Of a stretch of DNA of 11,700 bases, positions 1 through 7,575 are shown piece by piece; position 1 is the first letter of the stretch, and each line of letters starts with the position of its first letter. Both the position numbers and the translations under genes were made by a program. The notes below the pieces were generated by a model that made no database searches, was not told the DNA's origin, and worked only from the letters and a program-made list of their open reading frames with translations. The stretch spans positions 1-11,700 of the forward strand of contig JAJDDS010000531.1 of NCBI GenBank assembly GCA_029260195.1, in the 5' to 3' direction. This DNA comes from Phycisphaerae bacterium (lineage in GTDB: Bacteria > Planctomycetota > Phycisphaerae > UBA1845).

Positions 1-153
1 TACTTGCAGGTACTGGGATTCGCGTTTCTGCGTGGCGTGTCGTCATTCTTCATCGCGACGGTTGTCCCTCAGTGGCCGGTCCGCGGGTGGTTGGTTCTGT
101 TCACTCTGCGTGAAGCGCGGTCAGCCGGGGTGCGGGATAAACACCGCGTCGCT

Positions 154-167
154 CGGGAGCGCTCCCG
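154..167. repeat. 14-base perfect palindrome
   Basis: CGGGAGCGCTCCCG is perfectly self-complementary. It could be a dimeric regulator site or a chance GC-rich palindrome. It lies more than 350 bases upstream of the nearest promoter candidate, so its link to the aldehyde dehydrogenase gene is doubtful. Confidence 0.4.
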
Positions 168-298
168 GCCGTGGTGGTTCACGAGTGTCGCCTGGCGCAT
201 TCCTAGGATTGTACCCGCGTTTGCGCGTCGAATTCGACGGGCGGTGTGCTCCGGCTGGACGTCGGGTTACGAACTTCCCGTCCGGAGGTATTTTAGGG

Positions 299-314
299 GA
301 ACGGGTGCCCGTTC
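299..314. repeat. Short inverted repeat (hairpin or operator-like)
   Basis: GAACGGG and CCCGTTC are perfect 7-base arms separated by TG. As RNA this would fold into a tight hairpin; as DNA it resembles a two-fold symmetric protein site. No T-run follows, so it is not an intrinsic terminator. Its function is unknown. Confidence 0.4.
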
Positions 315-393
315 AAGTCCGAAGTCGCAGCCGAGCGCAGGTGCGGGCGGGTTTGTGTTCAATTAAGCGATCGTGCAGCGTGGGGTTTTGTCC

Positions 394-411
394 GCGCGAG
401 TTCAATCGCGC
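394..411. repeat. Short inverted repeat (hairpin)
   Basis: GCGCGA and TCGCGC are perfect 6-base arms around a 6-base loop (GTTCAA). No T-run follows. It may be part of a structured transcript or may be a chance repeat in GC-rich DNA. Confidence 0.3.
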
Positions 412-523
412 TGCGTGGTAAAGCGCTGGACCCTGTGCTGGCGCTTGGGGCTCGGAAGCGGGGCAGGAGTGGCTGGCCGGAAGAAGTCTGCGATGCGCGG
501 ATGGGCGGGGCGTGCGTCCCACC

Positions 524-551
524 TTGACGCCTCAAACGCGCCGTCTAAGCT
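524..551 (+). promoter_or_regulatory. Candidate sigma-70 promoter for the aldehyde dehydrogenase gene
   Basis: TTGACG (524-529) matches the -35 consensus at five of six positions. After 16 bases comes TAAGCT (546-551), a weak -10 keeping T, A and the final T. Transcription from here would give a leader of roughly 30-35 bases. GGAGAA at 580-585 lies 5 bases before the ATG at 591 and is a good ribosome binding site. The same -35 with a nearly identical -10 and the same spacing occurs at 8189-8216. Confidence 0.45.
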
Positions 552-590
552 AGATCCATCGTAACATCATCAACCTCGCGGAGAAGCAGC

Positions 591-2114
591 ATGCAGGCCG
601 TTCTGGACAAACTCGGTATCAAGACAAACAACCCCGGCGGATTCAACGGTGAGTGGTTCGGCGGCGGCGAGAAGCTGGATAGCTATTCCCCGATCGATGG
701 GTCGCTCATCGCGTCGGTGACGCAGATCACATCGGACGAGTACGAGCGGACGGTGACCGCGTCCCAGCGGGCGTTTGAGAAGTGGCGGATGGTGCCGGCG
801 CCGCTGCGCGGGGAGACGGTTCGGCAGCTTGGCAACGCGCTGCGCGATGCGAAGGCAGATCTCGGGGCGCTGGTGACGATGGAGATGGGGAAGATCCGGG
901 CTGAGGGCGAGGGCGAGGTTCAGGAGATGATCGATATCTGCGACTTCGCCGTTGGGCTTTCGCGGCAGCTTTACGGGCTGACGATGCACTCGGAGCGGCC
1001 GCTGCACCGGATGTACGAGCAGTGGCATCCGCTGGGGGTCGTGGGTGTGATTAGCGCGTTCAATTTTCCGGTGGCGGTGTGGAGTTGGAATTGCGCGTTG
1101 GCGACCGCGTGCGGGAACGCGACGCTTTGGAAACCGTCCAGTAAGACGCCGCTGACCGCGATTGCGTGTACGAAGATTGCGGAACGGGTTTGCAACGAGA
1201 CGGGTGTCGACCCAGCCATCTTCAGCCTGGTGATCGGGCGGGGGTCAACGATCGGGGAGCAGCTTATCAAGGACGCGCGGATACCGTTGGTATCAGCCAC
1301 GGGAAGCTGCAAGATGGGGCATCGGATCGGGGGCGTGGTGGGGGAGCGACTCGGACGGACGATTCTCGAATTGGGCGGGAACAACGCGATCATCGTGACG
1401 CCGGAAGCCGATCTCGAGATAGCGGTCCGCGGGATTCTCTTCGGCGCGGTGGGGACGGCGGGGCAGCGCTGCACGTCGACGCGGCGGATCATCGTGCATG
1501 ATTCCATCCGCGATCAGCTTGTTGAGAAACTCATTGCGGGATATCAGCAGGTGAACATCGGTGATCCGCTTGCCGAGGGGACACTGATGGGCCCGTTGAT
1601 CGATACCGGGGCGGTGGACGACATGTTCGCAGCCATCAAGCGGATCAAGGAGGAGGGTGGGGAGGTTCTGTACGGGGCGCAGAAGCTCGAGGGCGATCAG
1701 TATGCGGGGGGTTGCTATGTCACGCCGACGATTGCGGCGGCGAAGAACGATTTCTCGATCGTGCAGGAGGAGACGTTCGCCCCGATTCTCTACATCATTC
1801 CGTATTCCAATCTCGATGAAGCCATCGCGTTGCACAACGGCGTTCCGCAGGGATTGAGTTCAGCCATTTTCACGCGGAACGTGTTGGAGTCCGAACGGTT
1901 CCTGTCCGCCATCGGCAGTGACTGCGGGATCGCGAACGTGAACATCGGGACGAGCGGTGCGGAGATTGGGGGCGCGTTCGGCGGTGAGAAGGAAACCGGC
2001 GGCGGCCGCGAGTCGGGGTCGGATGCGTGGAAGGCGTACATGCGTCGGCAGACAAATACGATCAACTGGTCGACGGAGTTGCCCCTCGCCCAGGGAATCA
2101 AGTTTGGCGATTGA
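591..2114 (+). CDS. ALDH7-family (antiquitin-like) aldehyde dehydrogenase
   Basis: This 507-residue NAD(P)-dependent aldehyde dehydrogenase most resembles ALDH7, whose characterised members oxidise alpha-aminoadipic semialdehyde / piperideine-6-carboxylate to aminoadipate in lysine breakdown (ALDH7A1 in animals, AmaB or Pcd in bacteria). It is probably cytoplasmic: no signal peptide or membrane segment is seen. Visible active-site parts are the oxyanion-hole Asn158 in AFNFP, Lys181 in the cofactor site, general base Glu260 in LELGGNN, nucleophile Cys294 in GQRCTS, and EETF at 393-396. The C-terminus (about 458-506) carries the ALDH7 hallmark EIGGAFGGEK, then GGGRESGSDAWK and PLAQGIKF. Length is normal for the family. 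The ATG is supported by GGAGAA just upstream. No other lysine-catabolism gene is adjacent, so the substrate is inferred from family only. The coding strand is G-rich, like the other plus-strand genes here. Confidence 0.93.
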   Translation: MQAVLDKLGIKTNNPGGFNGEWFGGGEKLDSYSPIDGSLIASVTQITSDEYERTVTASQRAFEKWRMVPAPLRGETVRQLGNALRDAKADLGALVTMEMGKIRAEGEGEVQEMIDICDFAVGLSRQLYGLTMHSERPLHRMYEQWHPLGVVGVISAFNFPVAVWSWNCALATACGNATLWKPSSKTPLTAIACTKIAERVCNETGVDPAIFSLVIGRGSTIGEQLIKDARIPLVSATGSCKMGHRIGGVVGERLGRTILELGGNNAIIVTPEADLEIAVRGILFGAVGTAGQRCTSTRRIIVHDSIRDQLVEKLIAGYQQVNIGDPLAEGTLMGPLIDTGAVDDMFAAIKRIKEEGGEVLYGAQKLEGDQYAGGCYVTPTIAAAKNDFSIVQEETFAPILYIIPYSNLDEAIALHNGVPQGLSSAIFTRNVLESERFLSAIGSDCGIANVNIGTSGAEIGGAFGGEKETGGGRESGSDAWKAYMRRQTNTINWSTELPLAQGIKFGD

Positions 2115-2122
2115 ACGCGGCG

Positions 2123-2131
2123 TGGTATAAT
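2123..2131 (+). promoter_or_regulatory. Perfect extended -10 promoter for the DUF433/DUF5615 pair
   Basis: TGGTATAAT is a perfect extended -10 element (TG, one base, TATAAT) starting 9 bases after the aldehyde dehydrogenase stop. No good -35 lies 16-18 bases upstream, as expected for an extended -10 promoter. Transcription would start near 2138, about 40 bases before the DUF433 start. The octamer ATGGCGGG occurs twice, at 2130-2137 (overlapping the -10) and 2163-2170. This could be an autoregulatory operator, as is common in toxin-antitoxin modules, but a chance repeat is possible. Confidence 0.6.
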
Positions 2132-2179
2132 GGCGGGCCTCGGCTCCTTGGCAGCCTCGAACATGGCGGGATTGGCACG

Positions 2180-2410
2180 ATGAACGCGAACGTCGATGAC
2201 AATCAGAAACGAATCGTCTGCGATCCGGACGTTCACCATGGGGAACCGTGCATTCGTGGTACGCGCATCGCGGTGTCGGTTGTCGTGGCCAGCCTGGCTG
2301 ATCTGAGCATCGAAGATATCCTCCGCGAATACCCACAACTCTCGCTTGAAGACGTTCAGGCGGCGATTCACTACGCCGCGCAAGCCGCCCGCAGCACCCT
2401 TGTCGCCTGA
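2180..2410 (+). CDS. DUF433 family protein (probable VapB-like antitoxin)
   Basis: A 76-residue protein with the DUF433 pattern: a short lead (RIVCDPDV), then HGEPCIRGTRIAV at about 20-32, a helical stretch with LSIEDILREYP (42-52), and a closing SLEDVQAAIHYA helix (55-66). DUF433 proteins are small winged-helix-like DNA-binding proteins, usually encoded just before a DUF5615 PIN-like partner and regarded as antitoxins. That arrangement is present here. I chose the ATG at 2180 because it lies downstream of the extended -10 promoter and keeps the usual family length; GGCGGG at 2165-2170 may serve as a weak ribosome binding site. The same frame is open farther upstream inside the aldehyde dehydrogenase gene, but that part has no family resemblance. 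The toxin-antitoxin role is inferred from family and pairing. Confidence 0.85.
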   Translation: MNANVDDNQKRIVCDPDVHHGEPCIRGTRIAVSVVVASLADLSIEDILREYPQLSLEDVQAAIHYAAQAARSTLVA

Positions 2411-2411
2411 G

Positions 2412-2789
2412 ATGGCTATGCTCATCAAACTCGATGAGGATCTCTCTCCCATGGTCGGCGAGCCGCTGGGCGAAGCGGGTCACGAAGTCCGAACCGTGGC
2501 CGGTCAGCGATGGAGTGGGCTCGACGACGACGAACTGTGGTCCCGTGTGTCGGCCGAGGCTGCGTTCTTCGTTACAGCGGACAAGGGGTTTGGCGACATT
2601 CGACGATTTCCTCCCGGGGATCACGCGGGCATTCTCCTATTGCGGCCTGATCGTGAGAGTCTCGTCGAATTCCGCGCGTTGCTCGCCGACGTCTTGGCGC
2701 GCGGCGGCTTGTCGGGGCTGAAGGGGGCGGTCACCGTGGCCACCCCTCGGGCCGTCAGAGTACGCCGCGCGTGGGTCAAGGATGAATGA
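2412..2789 (+). CDS. DUF5615 PIN-like protein (probable toxin partner of DUF433)
   Basis: A 125-residue protein of the DUF5615 / PIN-like fold, related to VapC-type ribonucleases. Conserved acidic positions are visible: KLDEDLS near the N-terminus (Asp8, Glu9, Asp10), the central DDDELW (38-43), and FVTADKGFGD (53-62), matching the family's T-x-D-x-D/G-F motif. These would form a Mg2+ site for RNA cleavage. The start lies 1 base after the DUF433 stop and has no clear ribosome binding site, so translational coupling is likely. The ATG at 2418 (codon 3) is an equally plausible start: it puts the first Asp at residue 6, as in most relatives, and has GAG at 2409-2411. The C-terminal 30 residues are arginine-rich and less family-like. 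Activity is inferred, and some DUF5615 proteins are uncharacterised. Confidence 0.82.
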   Translation: MAMLIKLDEDLSPMVGEPLGEAGHEVRTVAGQRWSGLDDDELWSRVSAEAAFFVTADKGFGDIRRFPPGDHAGILLLRPDRESLVEFRALLADVLARGGLSGLKGAVTVATPRAVRVRRAWVKDE

Positions 2790-2931
2790 ACCCGCGATAG
2801 CCCGGAGTGGTTCGCGCGGTGATTACGGCGGGATGTCGTAGGTTCGCGGGGCGATGACGCCGTTACTCGCGTGGGTGGCCGGGTCGGCGTTGCGTTGCGC
2901 GGCATGGCGGGGCGTGGCGGGAGCCGCTCGG

Positions 2932-3759
2932 TCAGAACAGCATCGAGCGGACGTATTCGATGTCTTCGGTGTGGTTTTCGCGGGGGGGGAGGGATCGCTC
3001 GATGAGGAGGGGGCCGTGGTAGCCGAGGGCGCGGAGCTTGCTGATGACGCGGGGGATGTTGGCCTCGCCGTCGCCCAATCGCGTCTCGCGGCCACGCTCG
3101 ACGCCGGGGTTCGAGGAGGCGATGGCATCTTTGAGGTGGACGAGTCGAATTCGGTCGGCGAGCGTGGTGACGGCGCGGACCGGGTCGCCGGTTCCGCAAA
3201 TCACCATGTTCCCGGGATCGAAGTTGACGCCGACGTTCTTGCAATCGACGGCAGTGAGAAAGTCGTACAGCGCGTCCGCGGGTTCCTGGCCGGTCTCAGC
3301 CAGGAGTGTCACACCGTGCTCGGCGGCTACGTCGGAGGCGCGGCGGACGCGATTCACAAAGGCGTTGTAGCGTGCTTCGTCCGACGGGCTGGGGACGGCG
3401 CCGAGATGGGCTGCGAGCATTTCGGCGTCGAGCGCTTTGGTCAGGGCTGCGCCCCGTGCGAGATGCGTCAGTCGCTCCTCGAACAGATCGTCGGGAACGA
3501 GTCCACCGGTTTGCGCGATCGAGGCGATGGAGGTGCGATCCAACCCTTCGAATCCGACGAATGTCGCACAGATTTCGACGCCGGCTTCACTCGCGGCCGT
3601 TCGTATCGCGTCTGGGTCGGCTTGTTCGATTGACGTCTGATCGAAGATGCCGACATGGGCGACGCTGATCGCGTACGTTCGCTTCGCGGTCGAGAGCGCG
3701 ACTGCGATGTCCGCGCGATTGACTGACCAGGAACAGATTCCGACTTCCAGCGAATTCAC
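2932..3759 (-). CDS. Sugar phosphate isomerase/epimerase-like TIM-barrel protein (GTG start)
   Basis: A 275-residue protein of the xylose-isomerase-like TIM-barrel superfamily (AP endonuclease 2 type), probably a metal-dependent isomerase or epimerase of a sugar, inositol or keto-sugar; the substrate cannot be read from sequence. The full metal-binding set is visible: Glu155 (LLAETGQ), Asp181 (NFDPGN), His208 (VHLKD) and Glu254 (LLIERS). His118 (AAHLG) is the usual catalytic-face histidine. The start is a GTG at 3757-3759 that shares four bases (GTGA) with the rlmN stop, with GGAG 10 bases upstream (3770-3773), so the two are translationally coupled. The open frame extends much farther upstream only as an antisense-like shadow of rlmN. 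It is the last gene of the hsp20-lon-rlmN run. No terminator is evident in the 142 bases between it and the convergent DUF5615 gene. Confidence 0.87.
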   Translation of the reverse strand: MNSLEVGICSWSVNRADIAVALSTAKRTYAISVAHVGIFDQTSIEQADPDAIRTAASEAGVEICATFVGFEGLDRTSIASIAQTGGLVPDDLFEERLTHLARGAALTKALDAEMLAAHLGAVPSPSDEARYNAFVNRVRRASDVAAEHGVTLLAETGQEPADALYDFLTAVDCKNVGVNFDPGNMVICGTGDPVRAVTTLADRIRLVHLKDAIASSNPGVERGRETRLGDGEANIPRVISKLRALGYHGPLLIERSLPPRENHTEDIEYVRSMLF

Positions 3760-4856
3760 GCCACGGTTACTCCGGTTGACTCCGGCGCTTCGCCCACGCG
3801 CCGGCGCAGTTGGCCACACGCGCCGTCGATGTCCAGTCCGCGACTCTTGCGGAGATGGCTGTTGACGCCGCGTTCCCGCAATACCTCCTGGAACTTGGTC
3901 GCGGCGGCGCTCTCGGGGCGGCGATAGGGGAGTCCTTCGACGGGATTGTAGCGAATCAGGTTGACATTGCCTCGCGTTCGTTTGGCGACGCGGGCCAACT
4001 CGCGGGCGTGCTCCGGTTGATCGTTCAGGTCGCCGAGCAAGACGTACTCCAGCGTCACCTCGCGCCCGGTCCGCGAGAAGTAGACGTTGGCTGACTCGAT
4101 CAATGCCTCGATGGAGACGGACGCAGCCCACGGGATGATCTTCCGGCGGAGTTCGTCGTCGGGCGCGTGCAGCGAGATGGCCAGTGTGATCTGCAACTTT
4201 TCGTCCGCAAGTCGCTCGATCTGCTTGGGCAGGCCGACGGTGCTGATGGTGATTTTGCGGGCGCCGATGTTCATTCCCCATTCGGCGTTGATGGTGCGTA
4301 AGGCCGCCAGAGTTGCGTCGTAGTTGTGCAACGGTTCTCCGAGCCCCATGAACACGACGTTGCTCAATCGTTCGTCGCCGCAGAGGTTTCGCACGCGCAT
4401 CGCTTGTTCGACGATTTCGCCGGCGGTGAGTTGGCGATCGAGCCCGTTCAACCCGCTGGCGCAGAACACGCATCCGACGGGGCAGCCCACCTGTGTCGAG
4501 ATGCAGGCGGTTCGGCGGCGTCCGTCGGGGATCATGACGCACTCGGTGGTCGCGCCGTCGGCCCAGCGGAGAAGGAGTTTTCGCGTTCGGTCGGTGGACT
4601 CGACATCGCGGACGACGGTGGATGCGTATAGGCGTAGGTCGGCGGACAACCGTTGGCGGAGAGTGCGTGAGAGATTGGTCATTTCGTCGAACGTGGACAC
4701 GCCGCGTTCGTAGATCCACTCGATAATCTGCTTGGCGCGATAACCGGCTTCGCCCCGGTGCATCAGCCACTCGTTCAGCGTGGTCGGGGTCATTCCGAAA
4801 ACGTGTGCGGGCGATGTTCCGACGTCTGCCGGGTTGTGTGGTGTCGATGTGGTCAT
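3756..4856 (-). CDS. rlmN: Dual-specificity RNA methyltransferase RlmN
   Basis: A 366-residue radical-SAM enzyme that methylates C2 of A2503 in 23S rRNA and of A37 in certain tRNAs, aiding translational accuracy. The N-terminal RNA-binding part (about 22-95) includes AKQIIEWIYERGV and FDEMTNLS. The [4Fe-4S] cluster motif CPVGCVFC gives Cys125, Cys129 and Cys132. GLGEPLHNYD (171-180) is the SAM-contacting loop. Cys118 and Cys347 (in LDIDGACGQL) correspond to the redox pair and methyl-carrier cysteines Cys118 and Cys355 of the E. coli enzyme. Length is typical. The ATG at 4856 has only a distant GGAG; a second ATG at codon 22 (4793) follows GGA closely but would shorten the usual N-terminus. 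It lies 71 bases after lon and overlaps the next gene by four bases, so it probably shares the operon transcript. Confidence 0.96.
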   Translation of the reverse strand: MTTSTPHNPADVGTSPAHVFGMTPTTLNEWLMHRGEAGYRAKQIIEWIYERGVSTFDEMTNLSRTLRQRLSADLRLYASTVVRDVESTDRTRKLLLRWADGATTECVMIPDGRRRTACISTQVGCPVGCVFCASGLNGLDRQLTAGEIVEQAMRVRNLCGDERLSNVVFMGLGEPLHNYDATLAALRTINAEWGMNIGARKITISTVGLPKQIERLADEKLQITLAISLHAPDDELRRKIIPWAASVSIEALIESANVYFSRTGREVTLEYVLLGDLNDQPEHARELARVAKRTRGNVNLIRYNPVEGLPYRRPESAAATKFQEVLRERGVNSHLRKSRGLDIDGACGQLRRRVGEAPESTGVTVA

Positions 4857-4927
4857 GATTTCGTTCGCCCGACTCCGAATGGGCGCCTGTCGCGCGATGC
4901 CGGGTTCTCACGGAGTTGTTTGTGGTT

Positions 4928-7543
4928 CTAGCGGCGTTTCGGGGTTTTCGTTCGCGCGCGGGACTTGGTTGTGCGACCGGTGGGCTTGGTCTTGGCGCGC
5001 TTGCGCGCGGACGGACTTGCGGCACGGGTCTTCTCGGTTTTCTTGGCTGGTCTTGCGGTCTTTTTCTTTGCGGATCGCTTCGGCGAGTGGGTGGCGTTGG
5101 CGGAGCGCGGCTTCGGGAGGATGTGTTTCAACAGCGCGTCGATGGACTTGACGGGGACGAAGTCGATTTGCTCGCGAATGTCGGACGGGATTTCTTCCAA
5201 ATCCCGCATGTTGCGATCGGGGAGGATCACCCGCGTCAGCCCGGCGCGGTGTGCTGCCAGCACCTTTTCGCGAATGCCGCCGACCGGCAGTACCGAACCC
5301 CGGAGTGTGATTTCGCCGGTCATTCCCGTTGTGGGTTCGACGGTGCGGTCCATGAGCATCGACGCGAGCGCCGCGAACATGGCCACACCGGCGGAGGGGC
5401 CGTCCTTTGGGATCGCGCCCGCGGGTACGTGGATGTGGACGTCGCTGGAGAGGAGTTCACGGGGTTCGAGCCCCCACTGCTTGGATCGGTTGCGGACGAT
5501 GGAGTAGGCGGCCTGGGCGCTCTCGCGCATCACGTCGCCGATCTGTCCGGTGAGATTCAGATTCCCGCTGCCGGGCATGCGCTGGGCTTCGACGAACAGA
5601 ATCTCTCCGCCGACGGGCGTGAACGCCAAACCGGTGACCACTCCGGGCACCGCGTTGTCCGCGGCGATCTCGGATTCGTGGATGGGCGGGCCCAAGTCCT
5701 TCGCTAGACTCTTGGCCGTCACCCTGCCGGATCGGCGGGTCTTCTCGACGATGGCTGCGGCGCGCGATCGGCAGACGGCGCCGATTTTGCGTTCCAGCTC
5801 GCGGACGCCGGCTTCGAGCGTGTGTCGGGCGATGATGGAGCGTAAGGCCTCGTCGTCGAACTTCAGTTTGCCTTTGTCGAGCCCGTTCTCGGCGAGCTGT
5901 CTCGGGACGAGATATCGTTTGGCGATCTGGAGTTTTTCGCGGTGGGTGTAACCCGAGAGGGAGATAATCTCGGTCCGGTCGCGTAAGGGTCCGGGGATGG
6001 CGTCCATGTAGTTCGCGGTGGCGATGAACATGACGTCGGAGAGATCGAATGGGACATCGAGGTAGTGATCGACGAAGGTCGCGTTTTGGGCGGGGTCGAG
6101 CACCTCCAAAAGAGCGGACGCGGGATCCCCGCGGAAGTCGGCTCCGAGTTTGTCGACCTCGTCGAGCATGAAGACGGGGTTGCGCGCTTCGGCGCGGCGG
6201 AGTTCCTGGATGATGCGTCCCGGCATTGCACCGATGTAGGTGCGTCGATGCCCGCGTATGTCGGCTTCGTCGCGCGCGCCGCCGAGGGAGAGGCGTATGA
6301 ACTTTCGATCGAGGGCTCGGGCGATGCTGCGTCCGAGCGAGGTTTTTCCGACGCCGGGCGGTCCGGTGAAGCAAAGGATGGGTCCGCGTCCGTCGGGATT
6401 GAGCTTGCGGACGGCGAGGAACTCGATGATTCGTTTCTTGATTTTGTCGAGACCGTAGTGGTCTTCGTTCAGGATTTTGCGTGCCCGTTTGAGGTCGAGT
6501 CGGTCGTCGGTTTTCACGGACCAGGGCAGCGAGCAGAGCCAGTTCATGTAGTCGAGTGAGACCGAGTATTCGGGCGAGGCTTGGGGGATGATGGCGAGGC
6601 GTTCGAGTTCGCGTTTGGCTTGCTCCTCGACTTCCTCCGGCATTCTTGCCTTAGCCATCCGCTCTTTGAGCTTCTCGATCTCGGCGCCGCGTGCGTCGGA
6701 CATTCCGAGTTCCTGCTGGATGGCTCGGAGTTGTTCGCGCAGGTAGTACTCGCGCTGGGATTGATCCATCTGCTCGCGCACTTGCGATTGGATCTTCTGC
6801 GACATTTCGAGAATCTCGAGTTGTCGCGTCATGGCTTTGTTGACCTTCTTGAGGCGGTCGCGCACGTCGAACGTCTCGAGGAGCTCCTGTCGCTCGACGA
6901 GATCGAGGGAGACGTTGGCGGCGAGGAAGTCCGCCAGCCCGGCGGGCGAGGTGATGGTGTCGACGACTTGCATGGCTTCGTCTGGCACGCTGGGAGAGAG
7001 CTCGATGGCGCGGCGGGCGGTTTCGCGGACGGTGTGGACCAGCGCGTCGAGTTCCTTTGACGGATCGAATGCCTCCGGCCTAGTCTGCACCGACGCGACC
7101 CAGTAGGGGCTTTCCTGCGTGATGTCCACGATTCCGACGCGGGAAATACCGTGTACGATGATCGTCTGCCCGCCGTTATCGAGGCGTACGAGCTTGAGGA
7201 TCGCGCAGGCGGTGCCGACGCGATAGAGGTCGTCGAGTTTCGGATCCTCGATGTCGGGGCGGCGTTGGGGAACGGCGCAGACCATCCGGTCTCCGGCGAT
7301 GGCGGCGTCAAGTACGCGTTGGACCTTCTCGCGCACGACTTTGAGTGGAACGATCGTCCCGGGGAAGACGACGGTTTCACGTAGCGGCAGGATCGGAAGG
7401 TCGTCCGGGACGCTCTTCGCGCCCGTGTCGTTAGCGTCTGATGGGTCCGGATTGATCAGGACAGCCGCGCTTTCGCCCTGGAAATCCTCGTCGGCTTCGA
7501 TTGGGATGAGGTCGGTCAAGCTGTCGTTTGAATCGTCTTGCAT
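4928..7543 (-). CDS. lon: ATP-dependent protease Lon (LonA) with charged terminal extensions
   Basis: An 871-residue LonA protease that degrades misfolded and regulatory proteins as a cytoplasmic hexamer. Order of parts: an acidic extension (1-48); the Lon N domain starting at LPLRETVVFPG (52-62); a coiled-coil (about 240-315); an AAA+ module with Walker A GPPGVGKT (394-401), Walker B FMLDEVD (458-464) and pore loop RTYIGAMPG (434-442); and a protease domain with catalytic Ser717 in PKDGPSAGV and Lys760 in GGIREKV. The Ser-Lys spacing of 43 equals that of E. coli Lon. The C-terminus is unusual: residues 811-871 hold 25 Lys/Arg and one acidic residue, with S/T-P-K/R steps (SPKR, TPKR) like histone H1 tails. 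The first 48 residues hold 14 Asp/Glu and one Lys. Excluding both tails, the length is normal. It follows hsp20 by 32 bases and precedes rlmN. GGAA just before the ATG is a weak ribosome binding site. Confidence 0.97.
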   Translation of the reverse strand: MQDDSNDSLTDLIPIEADEDFQGESAAVLINPDPSDANDTGAKSVPDDLPILPLRETVVFPGTIVPLKVVREKVQRVLDAAIAGDRMVCAVPQRRPDIEDPKLDDLYRVGTACAILKLVRLDNGGQTIIVHGISRVGIVDITQESPYWVASVQTRPEAFDPSKELDALVHTVRETARRAIELSPSVPDEAMQVVDTITSPAGLADFLAANVSLDLVERQELLETFDVRDRLKKVNKAMTRQLEILEMSQKIQSQVREQMDQSQREYYLREQLRAIQQELGMSDARGAEIEKLKERMAKARMPEEVEEQAKRELERLAIIPQASPEYSVSLDYMNWLCSLPWSVKTDDRLDLKRARKILNEDHYGLDKIKKRIIEFLAVRKLNPDGRGPILCFTGPPGVGKTSLGRSIARALDRKFIRLSLGGARDEADIRGHRRTYIGAMPGRIIQELRRAEARNPVFMLDEVDKLGADFRGDPASALLEVLDPAQNATFVDHYLDVPFDLSDVMFIATANYMDAIPGPLRDRTEIISLSGYTHREKLQIAKRYLVPRQLAENGLDKGKLKFDDEALRSIIARHTLEAGVRELERKIGAVCRSRAAAIVEKTRRSGRVTAKSLAKDLGPPIHESEIAADNAVPGVVTGLAFTPVGGEILFVEAQRMPGSGNLNLTGQIGDVMRESAQAAYSIVRNRSKQWGLEPRELLSSDVHIHVPAGAIPKDGPSAGVAMFAALASMLMDRTVEPTTGMTGEITLRGSVLPVGGIREKVLAAHRAGLTRVILPDRNMRDLEEIPSDIREQIDFVPVKSIDALLKHILPKPRSANATHSPKRSAKKKTARPAKKTEKTRAASPSARKRAKTKPTGRTTKSRARTKTPKRR

Positions 7544-7575
7544 GGTCGTTCCGGCGGAAGAGGCCAGCAGTTCCG

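Larger units (their letters stand above)
1..523. other. Gene-poor leader region with short inverted repeats
   Basis: I see no convincing gene in this stretch. Two plus-strand frames stay open for several hundred bases, one from the window edge to a TAA at 364-366 and one ending at 421. They overlap each other, their translations are arginine- and serine-rich without any recognisable motif, and no good start site precedes them, so they look like chance open frames in GC-rich DNA. A C-terminal fragment of an upstream gene entering from the left edge cannot be excluded. The region holds a 14-base palindrome (154-167), an arm pair GGACG/CGTCC (257-261 and 279-283), and two tight hairpins (299-314, 394-411). 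None has a T-run after it, so they are not classic terminators. I looked for tRNA, tmRNA, RNase P and SRP RNA signatures and saw none. Confidence 0.4.

Noticed and set aside
296..325. tRNA-like T-loop (GTTCAAGTCC)
   Set aside because: The flanking bases do not form a five-pair T-stem, and no anticodon or acceptor arm can be placed around it.
1..366. Open frame from the window edge to TAA at 364-366
   Set aside because: It overlaps another long open frame, has no recognisable motif or clear start, and is rich in Arg, Ser and Gly as expected for chance frames in GC-rich DNA. A partial upstream gene is possible but unsupported.
284..421. Small open frame starting GTG at 305 with GGAGGT at 284-289
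   Set aside because: The spacing of 15 bases is too long for a normal ribosome binding site, and the 38-residue product has no recognisable feature.
2825..2863. Inverted repeat ACGGCG / CGCCGT between the convergent DUF5615 and TIM-barrel genes as a bidirectional terminator
   Set aside because: Six-base arms, a 27-base loop and no T-run on either strand. A factor-dependent end is possible but not visible.
4872..4916. Inverted repeat ACTCCG / CGGAGT between lon and rlmN as a terminator
   Set aside because: The arms are only six bases with a 33-base loop and no T-run in either direction. It is more likely chance; read-through from lon to rlmN is the simpler view.
3760..5025. Upstream extension of the minus-strand TIM-barrel frame into a roughly 700-residue protein
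   Set aside because: The extra part lies over rlmN in another frame, is Arg/Pro/His-rich without motifs, and the true protein begins at the GTG overlapping the rlmN stop.
4931..5113. Lon basic tail as the result of a frameshift or a fused separate gene
   Set aside because: The frame is continuous from the protease domain to the TAG, and no internal start with a ribosome binding site marks a separate nucleoid protein.
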